A stretch of DNA of 64,000 nt from Amycolatopsis vancoresmycina. Lineage in GTDB: Bacteria; Actinomycetota; Actinomycetes; Mycobacteriales; Pseudonocardiaceae. The stretch covers positions 744,001 through 808,000 of the forward strand of contig NZ_JNYY01000001.1 in the NCBI RefSeq assembly GCF_000716785.1. Direction: 5' to 3'. Of this stretch, positions 16,383 through 25,102 are shown piece by piece. Numbering within the stretch: the stretch's first letter is position 1; each line of letters opens with the position of its first letter. Made by a program: the position numbers and the translations under genes. A model generated the notes under the pieces. The model saw only the letters and a list, made by a program, of their open reading frames with translations. It searched no databases and was not told the DNA's origin.

Positions 16383-18292
16383 ACCGCCAGCTTGTCGACG
16401 CGGATGGCCGCGGCCTTGTACTCGGCCGTCCCGGCGATCGGGCAGGTGGCCTCGATCGTGATGACGTTGACGTCGACCTCGTCCGGGAAGTGGAAGGTCA
16501 TGAACGCCAGCCCGGGTTTCAGGCCCTTGTCCAGCCGCACCGGCGCGACGATCTCGCCGCGCCGCGAGGAGATCCGGACCAGTTCGCCGGGCTCGACGGC
16601 GAGCGACCGGGCGTCCTCCGGGCACAGGTCGAGGGTCTCGCCCTGCCGCAGCGGGGACGGGAACCCGCCGGACTGGACGCCGGTGTTGTAGGAGTCCAGG
16701 CGCCGTCCGGTGGTGAGCCGGATCGGGAACTCGTCGGTGAGCAGGTCGACCGGCGGGCTGTGCTCGATGACCGTGAACGGCGCCGGGCGGCCGCGCTCGG
16801 CCGGGTCGGCTGCCCACAGGCGGCCGTGCAGGAACGTCGGTTCGAGGGTGTCTTCGGCGTAGCACGGCCACTGGATGCCGCCGAGTTCCTCGAGCCGGGC
16901 GTAGGACATCCCGGCGTGCATCGGCGACAGCGAACGCAGCTCGTCCCAGACCTCTTCGCCGCCGGTGTAGTGCCAGTCGTGGCCGAGCCGCCGGGCCAGT
17001 TCCGACAGCAGCTCGATGTCGTCGCGGGCGCCCTCGGGCGGTTCGAGGGCCTTGCGGACGCGCTGCACCCGGCGTTCGGAGTTGGTGAACGTGCCGTCGC
17101 TCTCGCACCAGGCCGCGGTCGCCGGCAGCACGACATCGGCCAGCTGCGCGGTCTTGGTCAGGAAGATGTCCTGCACGATCAGGTGATCCACAGTGGACAG
17201 CCGCTTGATCGTGTGCTCGCAGTCCGCTTCGGACTGGACTGGGTTCTCGCCGATGACGTACACGCAGGTCAGGTCGCCGCGTTCCATCGCGTCGAGCATC
17301 TGGGTCAGGTTGAGGCCCTGGCGCGGCGGGATCGCCGAGCCCCACGCCGTGTCGAACTTCGCGCGGACGTCCGCGTCGAGGACGTCCTGGAAACCCGGGA
17401 GCCGGTCCGGGATGGCCCCCATGTCGCCGCCGCCCTGGACGTTGTTCTGCCCGCGCAGCGGGTTCAGCCCGGCGCCGTAGCGGCCGACCTGCCCGGTCAG
17501 CAGCGCCAGGTTGATCAGCGCGAGCACGTTGTCGGTGCCGTTGTGGTGCTCGGTGATGCCGAGGGTCCAGGACAGCTGGGCGCGGTCGGCGCGGGCGTAG
17601 GCGTGGGCGAGCTCGCGGATCAGCCCGGCCGGCACACCGGTGGTCTGCTCCGCGGCTTCGAGGGTCCACGGCTCGACCGACGCGGCGAACTCGGCGAACC
17701 CCTCGGTGGCCCGCTCGACGAACGTCGTGTTCGCCAGTCCCGAGTGGATGATCTCCCGCGCGATGGCGTGGGCCAGCGGGATGTCGGCGCCGACTTCGAG
17801 CTGCAGCAGCCGGTGCGCCCAGCTCCCGGTGCTGGTCCGCCGTGGGTCGACGACGAAGAGCTTCGCTCCCTTGTGGACGGCTTTGAGGACGTGGTGGAAG
17901 AAGATCGGGTGCGCCTCGCGGGGGTTGCCGCCCCAGATCACGATGACGTCGGCGTCCTCGATCTCCTGGTAGGACGATGTGCCGCCGCCGCTGCCGAACA
18001 CGCGGGCCAGCCCGGCGACGCTGGGTGCGTGGCAGGTGCGGTTGCACGAGTCGACGTTGTTCGTGCCGATCACCGCGCGGGCGAACTTCTGCGCGGCGAA
18101 GTTCATCTCGTTGGTCGCGCGGGCGCACGAGAACATGCCGAACGCCTCGGGCCCGCGGGTCTCCAGGGTCCGGCGGATCCCGGCGGCGGCTCGGTCGAGG
18201 GCTTCCGCCCAGGTCGCCGGGCGCAGCACGCCGGAATCGCGCACCAGTGGCCGGGTGAGCCGGACGTACGGCTCGGTCTTCCTGCGCTTCAC
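16379..18292 (-). CDS. Formate dehydrogenase molybdenum catalytic subunit lacking its own N-terminal 4Fe-4S domain
   Basis: 637 residues from GTG (VKRRKTEPYVRLTRPLVR) with GGAGG six bases upstream. It begins exactly where FdhF/FdsA proteins continue after their N-terminal cluster domain. Active-site Cys87 lies in DSCNRTCHAPSVAGL, where Sec or Cys ligates molybdenum. IWGGNPREAHPIFF, GQNNVQGGGDMGA and the C-terminal molybdopterin dinucleotide-binding domain follow. It oxidises formate to CO2. The missing [4Fe-4S] domain is found at the end of the third gene of the operon. A non-formate substrate is possible, but frc, fdhD and OxlT-like genes nearby favour formate. Confidence 0.88.
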   Translation of the reverse strand: MKRRKTEPYVRLTRPLVRDSGVLRPATWAEALDRAAAGIRRTLETRGPEAFGMFSCARATNEMNFAAQKFARAVIGTNNVDSCNRTCHAPSVAGLARVFGSGGGTSSYQEIEDADVIVIWGGNPREAHPIFFHHVLKAVHKGAKLFVVDPRRTSTGSWAHRLLQLEVGADIPLAHAIAREIIHSGLANTTFVERATEGFAEFAASVEPWTLEAAEQTTGVPAGLIRELAHAYARADRAQLSWTLGITEHHNGTDNVLALINLALLTGQVGRYGAGLNPLRGQNNVQGGGDMGAIPDRLPGFQDVLDADVRAKFDTAWGSAIPPRQGLNLTQMLDAMERGDLTCVYVIGENPVQSEADCEHTIKRLSTVDHLIVQDIFLTKTAQLADVVLPATAAWCESDGTFTNSERRVQRVRKALEPPEGARDDIELLSELARRLGHDWHYTGGEEVWDELRSLSPMHAGMSYARLEELGGIQWPCYAEDTLEPTFLHGRLWAADPAERGRPAPFTVIEHSPPVDLLTDEFPIRLTTGRRLDSYNTGVQSGGFPSPLRQGETLDLCPEDARSLAVEPGELVRISSRRGEIVAPVRLDKGLKPGLAFMTFHFPDEVDVNVITIEATCPIAGTAEYKAAAIRVDKLAV

Positions 18293-18305
18293 TCCGAACC
18301 TCCGG

Positions 18306-19295
18306 TCAGTGCGATCCGACGGGGACTTTGCTGGTGTGGTCGAGCAGGGAAACGGCGGCGTGGACGTACCGCAGCGCGGGCGCGGGCACGCCGGTGAGCC
18401 CGGCCAGCTCGACGACCGCGCCGATGATCGCGTCGATCTCGAGGGGCTTGCCGGCTTCCAGGTCCTGCAGCATCGACGTCTTGTGGTGGCCGACGCGCCA
18501 GGCGCCGTCGATGCGCTTCTCGACCGAGACACCCGGGTCGCTGCCCGCGGCGCGGGCGATCGCCAGGGTTTCGGTCATCATGGTGGCGACGAGCTCGCGG
18601 GTGTCGTCGTGCTCGCACATCTGGGCCATGGTCGCCCGGGTCAGCGCCGAGAGCGGGTTGAAGGCGACGTTGCCCATCAGCTTGATCCAGATGTCGTCGC
18701 GCAGCGCGGGTTCGACCGGCGCCTTGAGGCCACCGGCGATCAGCGCCGCGCTCAGCACCTTGGCCCGTGCCGAGATCTCGCCGTCCGGCTCGCCGAGGGA
18801 GAACCGGGTGCCTTCCAGGTGCCGGATGAGGCCCGGCTCCTCGATCACCGTCGAGCAGTAGACGACGCAGCCGATCGCCCGCCGGAGCCCGAGCACCGCG
18901 GTCACCGCACCGCCGGGGTCGACGGTCTCGACCCGGCGTCCTTCGAGCGGATGTCCGCGCAGGCCGTGGAAGTACCACCACGGGATGCCGTTCTGGGCGG
19001 CCACGACCGCCGTCTCGGGGCCGAGCAGCGGGGCCAGCAAGGGGCCGCTGCTCGCGTAGGAGTTGGCTTTCAGGCCGAGGAACACGTAGTCGACCTCGCC
19101 CACCTCGGCGGGGTCGTCGGTGACGTGGGGGTGCGCGGTGAAGTCACCGCGCGGGCTGAGCACGCGGACGCCGCGTTCGCGCATCGCGGCGAGGTGGGCC
19201 CGGCGGGCGATCAGGTGCACCTCGGTCCCGCCGCGGTGCAGCGCGGCCCCGACGTAGGCGCCGATCGCGCCGGCCCCGAGAACAGCCACCTTCAT
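18306..19295 (-). CDS. PanE/ApbA-family reductase, possible oxalyl-CoA reductase
   Basis: 329 residues. N-terminal NADP-binding motif LGAGAIGAYVGAAL and ketopantoate-reductase C-terminal domain (LRDDIWIKLMGNVAFNPLSAL, RELVATMMTE). By family it would be 2-dehydropantoate 2-reductase. It is the first gene of the formate dehydrogenase operon (13-base gap) and has the oxalate-regulon operator 22 bases upstream of its start. In Methylobacterium extorquens a PanE paralogue, PanE2, reduces oxalyl-CoA to glyoxylate, and that role fits this context better than pantothenate synthesis. The substrate is inferred from neighbours only. Confidence 0.72.
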   Translation of the reverse strand: MKVAVLGAGAIGAYVGAALHRGGTEVHLIARRAHLAAMRERGVRVLSPRGDFTAHPHVTDDPAEVGEVDYVFLGLKANSYASSGPLLAPLLGPETAVVAAQNGIPWWYFHGLRGHPLEGRRVETVDPGGAVTAVLGLRRAIGCVVYCSTVIEEPGLIRHLEGTRFSLGEPDGEISARAKVLSAALIAGGLKAPVEPALRDDIWIKLMGNVAFNPLSALTRATMAQMCEHDDTRELVATMMTETLAIARAAGSDPGVSVEKRIDGAWRVGHHKTSMLQDLEAGKPLEIDAIIGAVVELAGLTGVPAPALRYVHAAVSLLDHTSKVPVGSH

Positions 19296-19317
19296 GATGT
19301 GCCTCCCTGGTCGCTCG

Positions 19318-19333
19318 ATTGCATACAGTATCC
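19318..19333. promoter_or_regulatory. Oxalate-regulon operator 1 (panE-like/fdh and gntR)
   Basis: ATTGCATACAGTATCC, with palindromic core ATACAGTAT, between the divergent reductase and gntR genes. On the minus strand its end supplies a -10-like TGCAAT. A related split site (TTGCATAC ... GTATCC with a longer spacer, 19409-19430) lies nearer gntR. Near-identical elements precede oxc and oxlT2. Confidence 0.65.
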
Positions 19334-19470
19334 TGGATTCGGGATGGAGGCCAGAGTGTCCTGGTCAGCGACCACCCCGGCTTCCCGACCGGGTGAGCTT
19401 TCGGGATTTTGCATACCAAAACCTGTATCCTGGGTGCGATCGTCCCTTCCACTCGACTTCGAGGTGTCCC

Positions 19471-20259
19471 GTGAGCCAGCCCGTTCCCCCGCTCCCCGGC
19501 CGCGGCCCGACCGGCCGCCGCACGGCCAAGGGCTCGCTCAGCTCGACCGCCGCCAAGCGCGTCGAACGGCCGGCCCCGCTGCGCCAGGTCGTCTACGAGG
19601 CCCTCGCCGAGCTGATCATCAACCGCACCCTCGAACCCGGCCAGCACCTGGTCGAAGCCGACCTCGCCGAATACCTCGGCGTGAGCCGGCAGCCCGTCCG
19701 CGAAGCCCTGCAGCGGCTGCAGAGCGAAGGCTGGGTCGACCTCCGCCCCGCCCAGGGCGCCTTCGTGCACCTGCCCACCGACGAGGAGGCCGACCAGCTG
19801 CTGAGCGTCCGCAGCGTGCTGGAGACGCACTCGGCGAAGCTCGCCGCCGGCAACGCGAAGGCGGAAGACGTCTTCCACCTGCACCACCTGCAGCAGATCG
19901 GCCTCAAGGCACTGGCCAAACAGGACACCGAAGGCCTGGTCGCGGCCAATGCCGCGCTCCACGCGTTCATCACCGAGCTCTCCGGCAACGCCGTGCTCGC
20001 GGAGCTGATCGGCCTGGTCGACCGCCGCGTCCGCTGGTACTACACCCCGATCGCCCGGCCCCGCGGGCGCGACGCCTGGAACGAGCACGAAGAGCTGATC
20101 CGGGCCATCTCCGCCCAGGACGCCGACGCGGCCGAGAAGATCATGGCGAAGCACACCGAACGGACCCGCCAGGCCTACCACGAACGTCCGGCTGAGCCGT
20201 CCGGGACCGAGCCCCACACCCCGCCGGGGGGCAAGTCCCCGGACCCCCGGCGGGGGTGA
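19471..20259 (+). CDS. GntR-family regulator with FCD domain, candidate oxalate/formate regulator
   Basis: 262 residues from GTG with GAGGTG upstream. The winged HTH spans ~35-105 (PLRQVVYEALAELIINRTLEPGQ, LGVSRQPVREALQRLQSEGWV). An FCD ligand domain spans ~110-235, with the metal-binding Asp/His pattern partly visible (HLHHL, HAFITELSGN, NEHEELIRAISAQD). FCD regulators commonly respond to small carboxylates and bind short palindromes around GTAT/ATAC. It faces the fdh operon across an ATACAGTAT operator, so autoregulation and control of the oxalate genes are likely. The proline-rich tail overlaps a GC-rich inverted repeat. Confidence 0.88.
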   Translation: MSQPVPPLPGRGPTGRRTAKGSLSSTAAKRVERPAPLRQVVYEALAELIINRTLEPGQHLVEADLAEYLGVSRQPVREALQRLQSEGWVDLRPAQGAFVHLPTDEEADQLLSVRSVLETHSAKLAAGNAKAEDVFHLHHLQQIGLKALAKQDTEGLVAANAALHAFITELSGNAVLAELIGLVDRRVRWYYTPIARPRGRDAWNEHEELIRAISAQDADAAEKIMAKHTERTRQAYHERPAEPSGTEPHTPPGGKSPDPRRG

Positions 20260-20297
20260 GCGCCGCTGAACCCCCGGCCAGGTGGGCCCTGGCCGGG
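20219..20297. terminator. Two adjacent hairpins between convergent gntR and oxlT1
   Basis: Inside the gntR 3' end CCCCGCCGGGGG (20219-20230) pairs with CCCCCGGCGGGG (20244-20255). After the stop, CCCGGCCAGG (20273-20282) pairs with CCTGGCCGGG (20288-20297) around a 5-base loop. They can stop transcription from both sides. Confidence 0.6.
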
Positions 20298-20320
20298 TGA
20301 ACACCGCCTCACCGGCGAGG

Positions 20321-21697
20321 TTAACCGCCGGCGGCGGCGGACGGGCGCGTCACCAGCTCGGTTTCGGCGAGCTGGTGGCGCGGCCGGCCCGGCTGGCGCA
20401 GGAACAGCGTCAGCACGGCCGAAAGGACCGCGATGCACCCGGCCAGGACGTACGCGCCGGTGTAGCCCCACGCGCTGATCACCCCGGCGGCGAGCCCGCC
20501 GCCACCGACGCCGCCGACCAGTTTCGCGCTGTAGACCAGGCCGTAGTTCGACGCGTTGTTGTTTTCGCCGAAGTAGTCCGGCACGAGCGCCGCGAACAGC
20601 GGGTAGAACGCGCCGCCGCCGAACCCGGTCAGGAACGCGAACACCATGAACAGCACCAGGTTGTGCGTGTTGCCGGCATACAGCACACCGAACTGGGCGC
20701 CGCCGGCGATCAGCAGCACGATCGTCAGCGTCTGCCGGCGCCCGAGCTTGTCCGACGCCCAGCCGACGACCGCGCGGCCGGTACCGTTCACGATGGCCAG
20801 CACACCGGCCGAAGAGGCCGCGACGAACGCGCCGAAGTGGCTCTCCTTGGCGAACGGCACCTGGAAGTTGATGCCGAACAGCGACACCCCGCCGATGATC
20901 ACCAGGCACACCCACATCAGCGGGAGCATGCCGGTCCGGATCGCCTCCACCGGCGTGAACTGGCGGACCGCGGGCGGGTTCTTGGCCAGGCTCTGCACCC
21001 CCACCTTGCCCTTCGCCCACGAGATCGGGTCGACCTCCGCCGGCCACCAGCTCTTCGGCGGGTCCTTGAACAGGAACCCGCAGACGCCGACGACGACCAG
21101 CATGTAGAGGCCGATGCCGTCCAGCACCCCGGTCACGTTCTCGTGCCCGAGGAACGCGCTGAACAGGTAGATGAACGGCACCGAGCCGTAGGCGAACCCG
21201 CCGTTGACGAACCCGGTCCGCGCGCCGCGCTTCTCCGGGTACCACTTGCCGACCATGTTGATGCACGTTGCGTACACGAGCCCGGCGCCGGTGCCACCGA
21301 GGACCGAGTACCCGATGAACGCCAGCGTCAGGTTCCCGCTGTGCGCGATGGTGAAGTAGCCGATTCCGCTGAACAGGGCGCCGAACAGCATCGCCGTCTT
21401 CGCCGAGACGACGTTGCGCTCCCGGAGCCGCCCCGCCGGGAAAGCGACGCCGGCCTGGAACACCGCCCAGATGCTGGCCAGCCAGAACGCGTCCGACAGC
21501 GTCCAGCCGTACTTCTCTTCCAGAGTGCCCTCGACGGCACCCCAGCCGTACTCGAAGACGCTGACCGCCATCATGGCGATCCAGGGCAGCCAGACCATCC
21601 AGCTGCGTGAGCGGCCCATGATGTCGTGCGGGGACTCGCCCACCCGGTAGACTCTTCCGTTCTCGTCAACGATCTCCTGATAAGTGGCTGCGGTCAT
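20321..21697 (-). CDS. OxlT-like MFS transporter (oxalate:formate antiporter family), copy 1
   Basis: 458 residues, about 12 membrane segments. MFS loop motif WASDKLGRRQTLTI between the two halves and OxlT-type sequence GTGAGLVYATCINMVGKWYP, FVNGGFAYGSVPF and NYGLVYSAKLVGG. OxlT-family antiporters exchange oxalate for formate; the Lys in YSAK may correspond to the substrate-binding Lys of OxlT, which needs an alignment. Last gene of the oxc-like/frc/acyl-CoA synthetase operon (15-base gap, AAGGAG upstream). Net oxalate uptake instead of exchange is possible, since formate is oxidised internally. Confidence 0.85.
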   Translation of the reverse strand: MTAATYQEIVDENGRVYRVGESPHDIMGRSRSWMVWLPWIAMMAVSVFEYGWGAVEGTLEEKYGWTLSDAFWLASIWAVFQAGVAFPAGRLRERNVVSAKTAMLFGALFSGIGYFTIAHSGNLTLAFIGYSVLGGTGAGLVYATCINMVGKWYPEKRGARTGFVNGGFAYGSVPFIYLFSAFLGHENVTGVLDGIGLYMLVVVGVCGFLFKDPPKSWWPAEVDPISWAKGKVGVQSLAKNPPAVRQFTPVEAIRTGMLPLMWVCLVIIGGVSLFGINFQVPFAKESHFGAFVAASSAGVLAIVNGTGRAVVGWASDKLGRRQTLTIVLLIAGGAQFGVLYAGNTHNLVLFMVFAFLTGFGGGAFYPLFAALVPDYFGENNNASNYGLVYSAKLVGGVGGGGLAAGVISAWGYTGAYVLAGCIAVLSAVLTLFLRQPGRPRHQLAETELVTRPSAAAGG

Positions 21698-21712
21698 GAC
21701 AGTTCTCCTTCG

Positions 21713-23857
21713 TCACCGTTGACTCAGGTTCGAAAGCAGGCCGGCGGCCCGCGCCCAGCGGTACTTCGCGCCGAGCACCGCCACGGGCTTCTCGGTGGTG
21801 TACGGGTACGCGACGACGCCGCGGTCGTACAAGTAGTCGCTCGCCTCCTCGACTTCGACGTCGCCGGACAGGGACGCGACGACGGGCTTGTGGATCCCCT
21901 TCGCGCGGAACTCCTCGGCCACGTCGGCGACGAGCTCCGCGAACACCATCGGCGGGGTGACGATGGTGTGCCAGTAGCCGAGGACCAGGGCGTGGATCCG
22001 GTCGTCCCCGAGCCCCAGCGCGATCGTGTTGCGGTAGGTCGACGGCGGCTCGCCGCCGGTGATGTCGACCGGGTTGCCCGCCGCGCCGAAGGGCGGGATG
22101 AACGCCCGGAACGCCGTGTCGAGGTCCGGCGGGATCTCCATCAGGCCGAGCCCGTTGTCGACGCAGGCGTCCGACAGGAGCACGCCGGAGCCGCCGGCGC
22201 CGGTGATGATGACGACGTTCTCGCCCCGCGGCGTCGGCAGCAGCGGGATGCCGCGGGCGTACTCGAGCATGTCGTTCAGCCCGGGCGCCCGGATCACGCC
22301 GCTCTGGCGGAAGATGTCGTCGTAGACCCGGTCGTCGCCGGCGAGCGCGCCGGTGTGCGAGCCGGCCGCCTTGGCGCCCTGGGACGTCCGCCCGGCCTTG
22401 AGCACGACGACCGGCTTGTGCTTCGACACCCGTTTCGCCGTTTCCGCGAACGCCCGCCCGTCCTTGAGGTCCTCCAGGTGCATCGCGACGAGCCGGGTGT
22501 GCTCGTCCTCTTCGAAGAAGGTGAGCAGGTCGTCCTCGTCGATGTCGGCCTTGTTGCCGACGCCGACGATCGAGGAGACGCCCATCTTCGCCGACCGGCT
22601 GAAGCCGAGGATGGCCATCCCGATGCCGCCGCTCTGCGATGACAGGGCGACGCCACCCTTGACGTCATACGGTGTACAGAATGTCGCCGACAGGTTTTCC
22701 GGCGTGTAGTAGTAGCCGTAGATGTTCGGGCCGAGGATGCGCACGCCGTGCTTGCGGGCGATCGCGACGACCTCGTCCTGCAGGTCGGTGTTGCCGGTCT
22801 CGCCGAAGCCGGACGGGATGAGGATCGCGCCCGCCACGCCCTTCTTGCCGGCCTCCTCCAGTGCCGCGGGGACGAACTTCGCCGGGATGGCGAACACCGC
22901 CACGTCGACGTCGCCGGGCACGTCGGCGATGCTCGGGTAGGCCTTGCGGTCGAGGATTTCGGCGGCCTTGGGGTTGATCGGGTGGATCTCGCCCGCGTAC
23001 CCGCCGTCGACCAGGTTCTTCATGACCGAGTTGCCGATCTTCCCGGGCTCGGCCGACGCGCCGATCACCGCGACCGCCGCCGGTTTCATGATCCGGTTCA
23101 TCGAAGCGAGGATCTCCTCCTGGGTGAACCTGACCGGCTCCTGCGCCGCGTCCGGGTCGAGCAGGATCCGGACGTCGACCGCGGTGGCCCCGCGTGGCGT
23201 GGCGAGCACCGGGTTGAGGTCCACTTCGGACAGCTGCGGGAAGTCGGTGACCAGCTCGCCGAGGCCGGTGATCACGGCGGCGAGCGCGTCGCGGTCGACG
23301 GGATCCGATCCGCGGACACCCCGCAGGATTTCGGCCGCTTGGATACCGTCGACCATCGACAGTGCGTCTTCGGTCGACGTCGGTGCGAGGCGGAAGGTGA
23401 CGTCCTTGAGCACCTCGACCAGGACGCCGCCGAGGCCGAACGCGACGATCTTGCCGAAGGTCGGGTCGGTGACCGAGCCGATGATCACCTCCTGGCCTTC
23501 GGTGAGCATCTGCTGCACCTGGACGCCGAGGATCTTCGCGTCGGCGTCGTAGGTCCGGGCATTGTCAACGATCTGCGTGAACCCCGCGGATACCGCATCC
23601 ACGTCGGTCAGCCCGACGAGCACGCCCCCGGCCTCGGTCTTGTGCAGGATGTCCGGGGAGACGATCTTGAGCACCACCGGCAGCCCGATGGCTTCGGCGT
23701 GCGCCACGGCCTCCTCGGCCGTGGTGGCCAGCTGCTCGGCCGGGGTCGGGATACCGTAGGCCTCGCAGACCGCACGCCCCTCGGGCGCGGTCAGCGATGA
23801 CCGGCCCTCGGCGGCCGCCCGTTCCAGGATCTTCCCGACCGCCGCGCGATCCGCCAC
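21713..23857 (-). CDS. ADP-forming acyl-CoA synthetase (acetate-CoA ligase type), ATP-grasp domain first
   Basis: 714 residues from GTG. Residues ~10-235 are the ATP-grasp half (PVVLKIVSPDILHKTEAGGV, GSVTDPTFGKIVAFGLGGV, EVDLNPVL). Residues ~250-700 are the CoA-binding and ligase half (AVAVIGASAEPGKIGN, NPKAAEI, SSQSGGIG) with the phospho-histidine motif GSHTGALAG. Such enzymes interconvert acyl-CoA + ADP + Pi with acid + CoA + ATP. It lies between frc and oxlT1 with a one-base gap to frc, so it may activate oxalate or recover ATP from formyl-CoA. The acid substrate is unknown. Confidence 0.85.
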   Translation of the reverse strand: MADRAAVGKILERAAAEGRSSLTAPEGRAVCEAYGIPTPAEQLATTAEEAVAHAEAIGLPVVLKIVSPDILHKTEAGGVLVGLTDVDAVSAGFTQIVDNARTYDADAKILGVQVQQMLTEGQEVIIGSVTDPTFGKIVAFGLGGVLVEVLKDVTFRLAPTSTEDALSMVDGIQAAEILRGVRGSDPVDRDALAAVITGLGELVTDFPQLSEVDLNPVLATPRGATAVDVRILLDPDAAQEPVRFTQEEILASMNRIMKPAAVAVIGASAEPGKIGNSVMKNLVDGGYAGEIHPINPKAAEILDRKAYPSIADVPGDVDVAVFAIPAKFVPAALEEAGKKGVAGAILIPSGFGETGNTDLQDEVVAIARKHGVRILGPNIYGYYYTPENLSATFCTPYDVKGGVALSSQSGGIGMAILGFSRSAKMGVSSIVGVGNKADIDEDDLLTFFEEDEHTRLVAMHLEDLKDGRAFAETAKRVSKHKPVVVLKAGRTSQGAKAAGSHTGALAGDDRVYDDIFRQSGVIRAPGLNDMLEYARGIPLLPTPRGENVVIITGAGGSGVLLSDACVDNGLGLMEIPPDLDTAFRAFIPPFGAAGNPVDITGGEPPSTYRNTIALGLGDDRIHALVLGYWHTIVTPPMVFAELVADVAEEFRAKGIHKPVVASLSGDVEVEEASDYLYDRGVVAYPYTTEKPVAVLGAKYRWARAAGLLSNLSQR

Positions 23858-23858
23858 G

Positions 23859-25088
23859 TCAGATCACCCCCGCCGCGCGGAACTTGTCGAGCTCCGCTTC
23901 GCTGTAGCCGAGTTCGGCCAGCACCTCGTCGTTGTGCTCGCCGAGCAGCGGCGATCGTTCGATCTCCACCGGCGAGTCGGACAGCTTCAGCGGGCAGCCG
24001 ACGGTCTTGAAGGTGCCGCGCTCGGGGTGCGGGACCTCGACCACCGAGCCGAGCTCGGCCAGCGTCTCGTCCTCGATCAGCTCCTTCGTGGACAGGATCG
24101 GGCCGCACGGGATGTTGCCGGCGTTGAGCTTCTCCAGCACCTCCCACTTGGTGTGCTTCTCGGTCCACTCCTCGACGAGCGCGAACATCTTGTCCAGTTT
24201 GGACAGCCGGACCTCGGGCGTGGCCCACGCCGGGTCGTCGGCCAGCTCGGCCTTGCCGATCAGCCGCGCCAGCGGCGCCCAGCCGGGTGGCTGCACGATC
24301 ACGTAGATGTAGTCGTTCGGCCCGCCGGGCGCGCACTTCACCGCCCAGCCGGGCTGCCCGCCGCCGGAGGCGTTGCCCGAACGCGGGACCTCGTCGCCGA
24401 ACTGGTCGTTCGGGTACTCCCCCAGCGGGCCGTGCGCCAGGCGCTGCTGGTCACGCAGCTTGACGCGGCACAGGTTGAGCACGGCGTCCTGCATGGCGAC
24501 CTGGACGCGCTGGCCGCGGCCGGTGGAGGTCCGCTGGTACAGCGCCGCGAGGATGGCGGCCACGAGGTGGATGCCGGTGCCGGAGTCGCCGATCTGCGCG
24601 CCGGTCGCGGTGGGCGGCCCGTCCTCGAAGCCGGTGGTGCTCATGGCGCCGCCCATGGCCTGCGCGATCACCTCGTACGCCTTGAAGTCCGCGTACCGGC
24701 CGGGGCCGAACCCCTTGATGGAAGCGTAGATCAGCCGCGGGTTGAGCGCGGCGAGCTTCTCCCAGGGGTAGCCGAACCGGTCGACGACACCCGGGCCGAA
24801 GTTCTCCACCAGGACGTCCACTCCGGACACGAGCTTTTCGAAGACGCCCTTGCCTTCCTCGCTCTTCATGTTGAGCGTGATGCTGCGCTTGTTGGCGTTA
24901 AGCATCGTGAAGTAGAGGCTGTCGACGCCGGGCAGGTCGCGCAGCTGCCCGCGGGTGATGTCGCCGCGCCCGGGCGTCTCCAGTTTGATCACGTCCGCGC
25001 CGAGCCAGGCGAGCAGCTGCGTCGACGACGGACCGGACTGCACGTGCGTCATGTCGAGGACGCGGACGCCCTCCAGTGCCTTACCCAT
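23859..25088 (-). CDS. frc: Formyl-CoA:oxalate CoA-transferase
   Basis: 409 residues from ATG with GGAGG upstream; the GTG six codons earlier lies within the end of the preceding gene and was not chosen. Class III CoA-transferase. It matches Frc closely: VLDMTHVQSGP, GDITRGQLRDLPGVDSLYF, NKRSITLNMKSEEGK, VENFGPGVVDRFG, with catalytic Asp168 in GAQIGDSGTG and the glycine loop GNASGGGQPGW. It moves CoA from formyl-CoA (or succinyl-CoA at start-up) to oxalate. The gene directly upstream encodes the presumed decarboxylase of its product. Confidence 0.93.
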   Translation of the reverse strand: MGKALEGVRVLDMTHVQSGPSSTQLLAWLGADVIKLETPGRGDITRGQLRDLPGVDSLYFTMLNANKRSITLNMKSEEGKGVFEKLVSGVDVLVENFGPGVVDRFGYPWEKLAALNPRLIYASIKGFGPGRYADFKAYEVIAQAMGGAMSTTGFEDGPPTATGAQIGDSGTGIHLVAAILAALYQRTSTGRGQRVQVAMQDAVLNLCRVKLRDQQRLAHGPLGEYPNDQFGDEVPRSGNASGGGQPGWAVKCAPGGPNDYIYVIVQPPGWAPLARLIGKAELADDPAWATPEVRLSKLDKMFALVEEWTEKHTKWEVLEKLNAGNIPCGPILSTKELIEDETLAELGSVVEVPHPERGTFKTVGCPLKLSDSPVEIERSPLLGEHNDEVLAELGYSEAELDKFRAAGVI

Positions 25089-25102
25089 GCCTTGGCCTCC
25101 GC

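Noticed and set aside
14634..18128. Apparent single 1164-residue protein covering catalytic and diaphorase regions
   Set aside because: Only the part downstream of 16382 has family similarity; upstream it is the wrong frame of the formate dehydrogenase catalytic gene.
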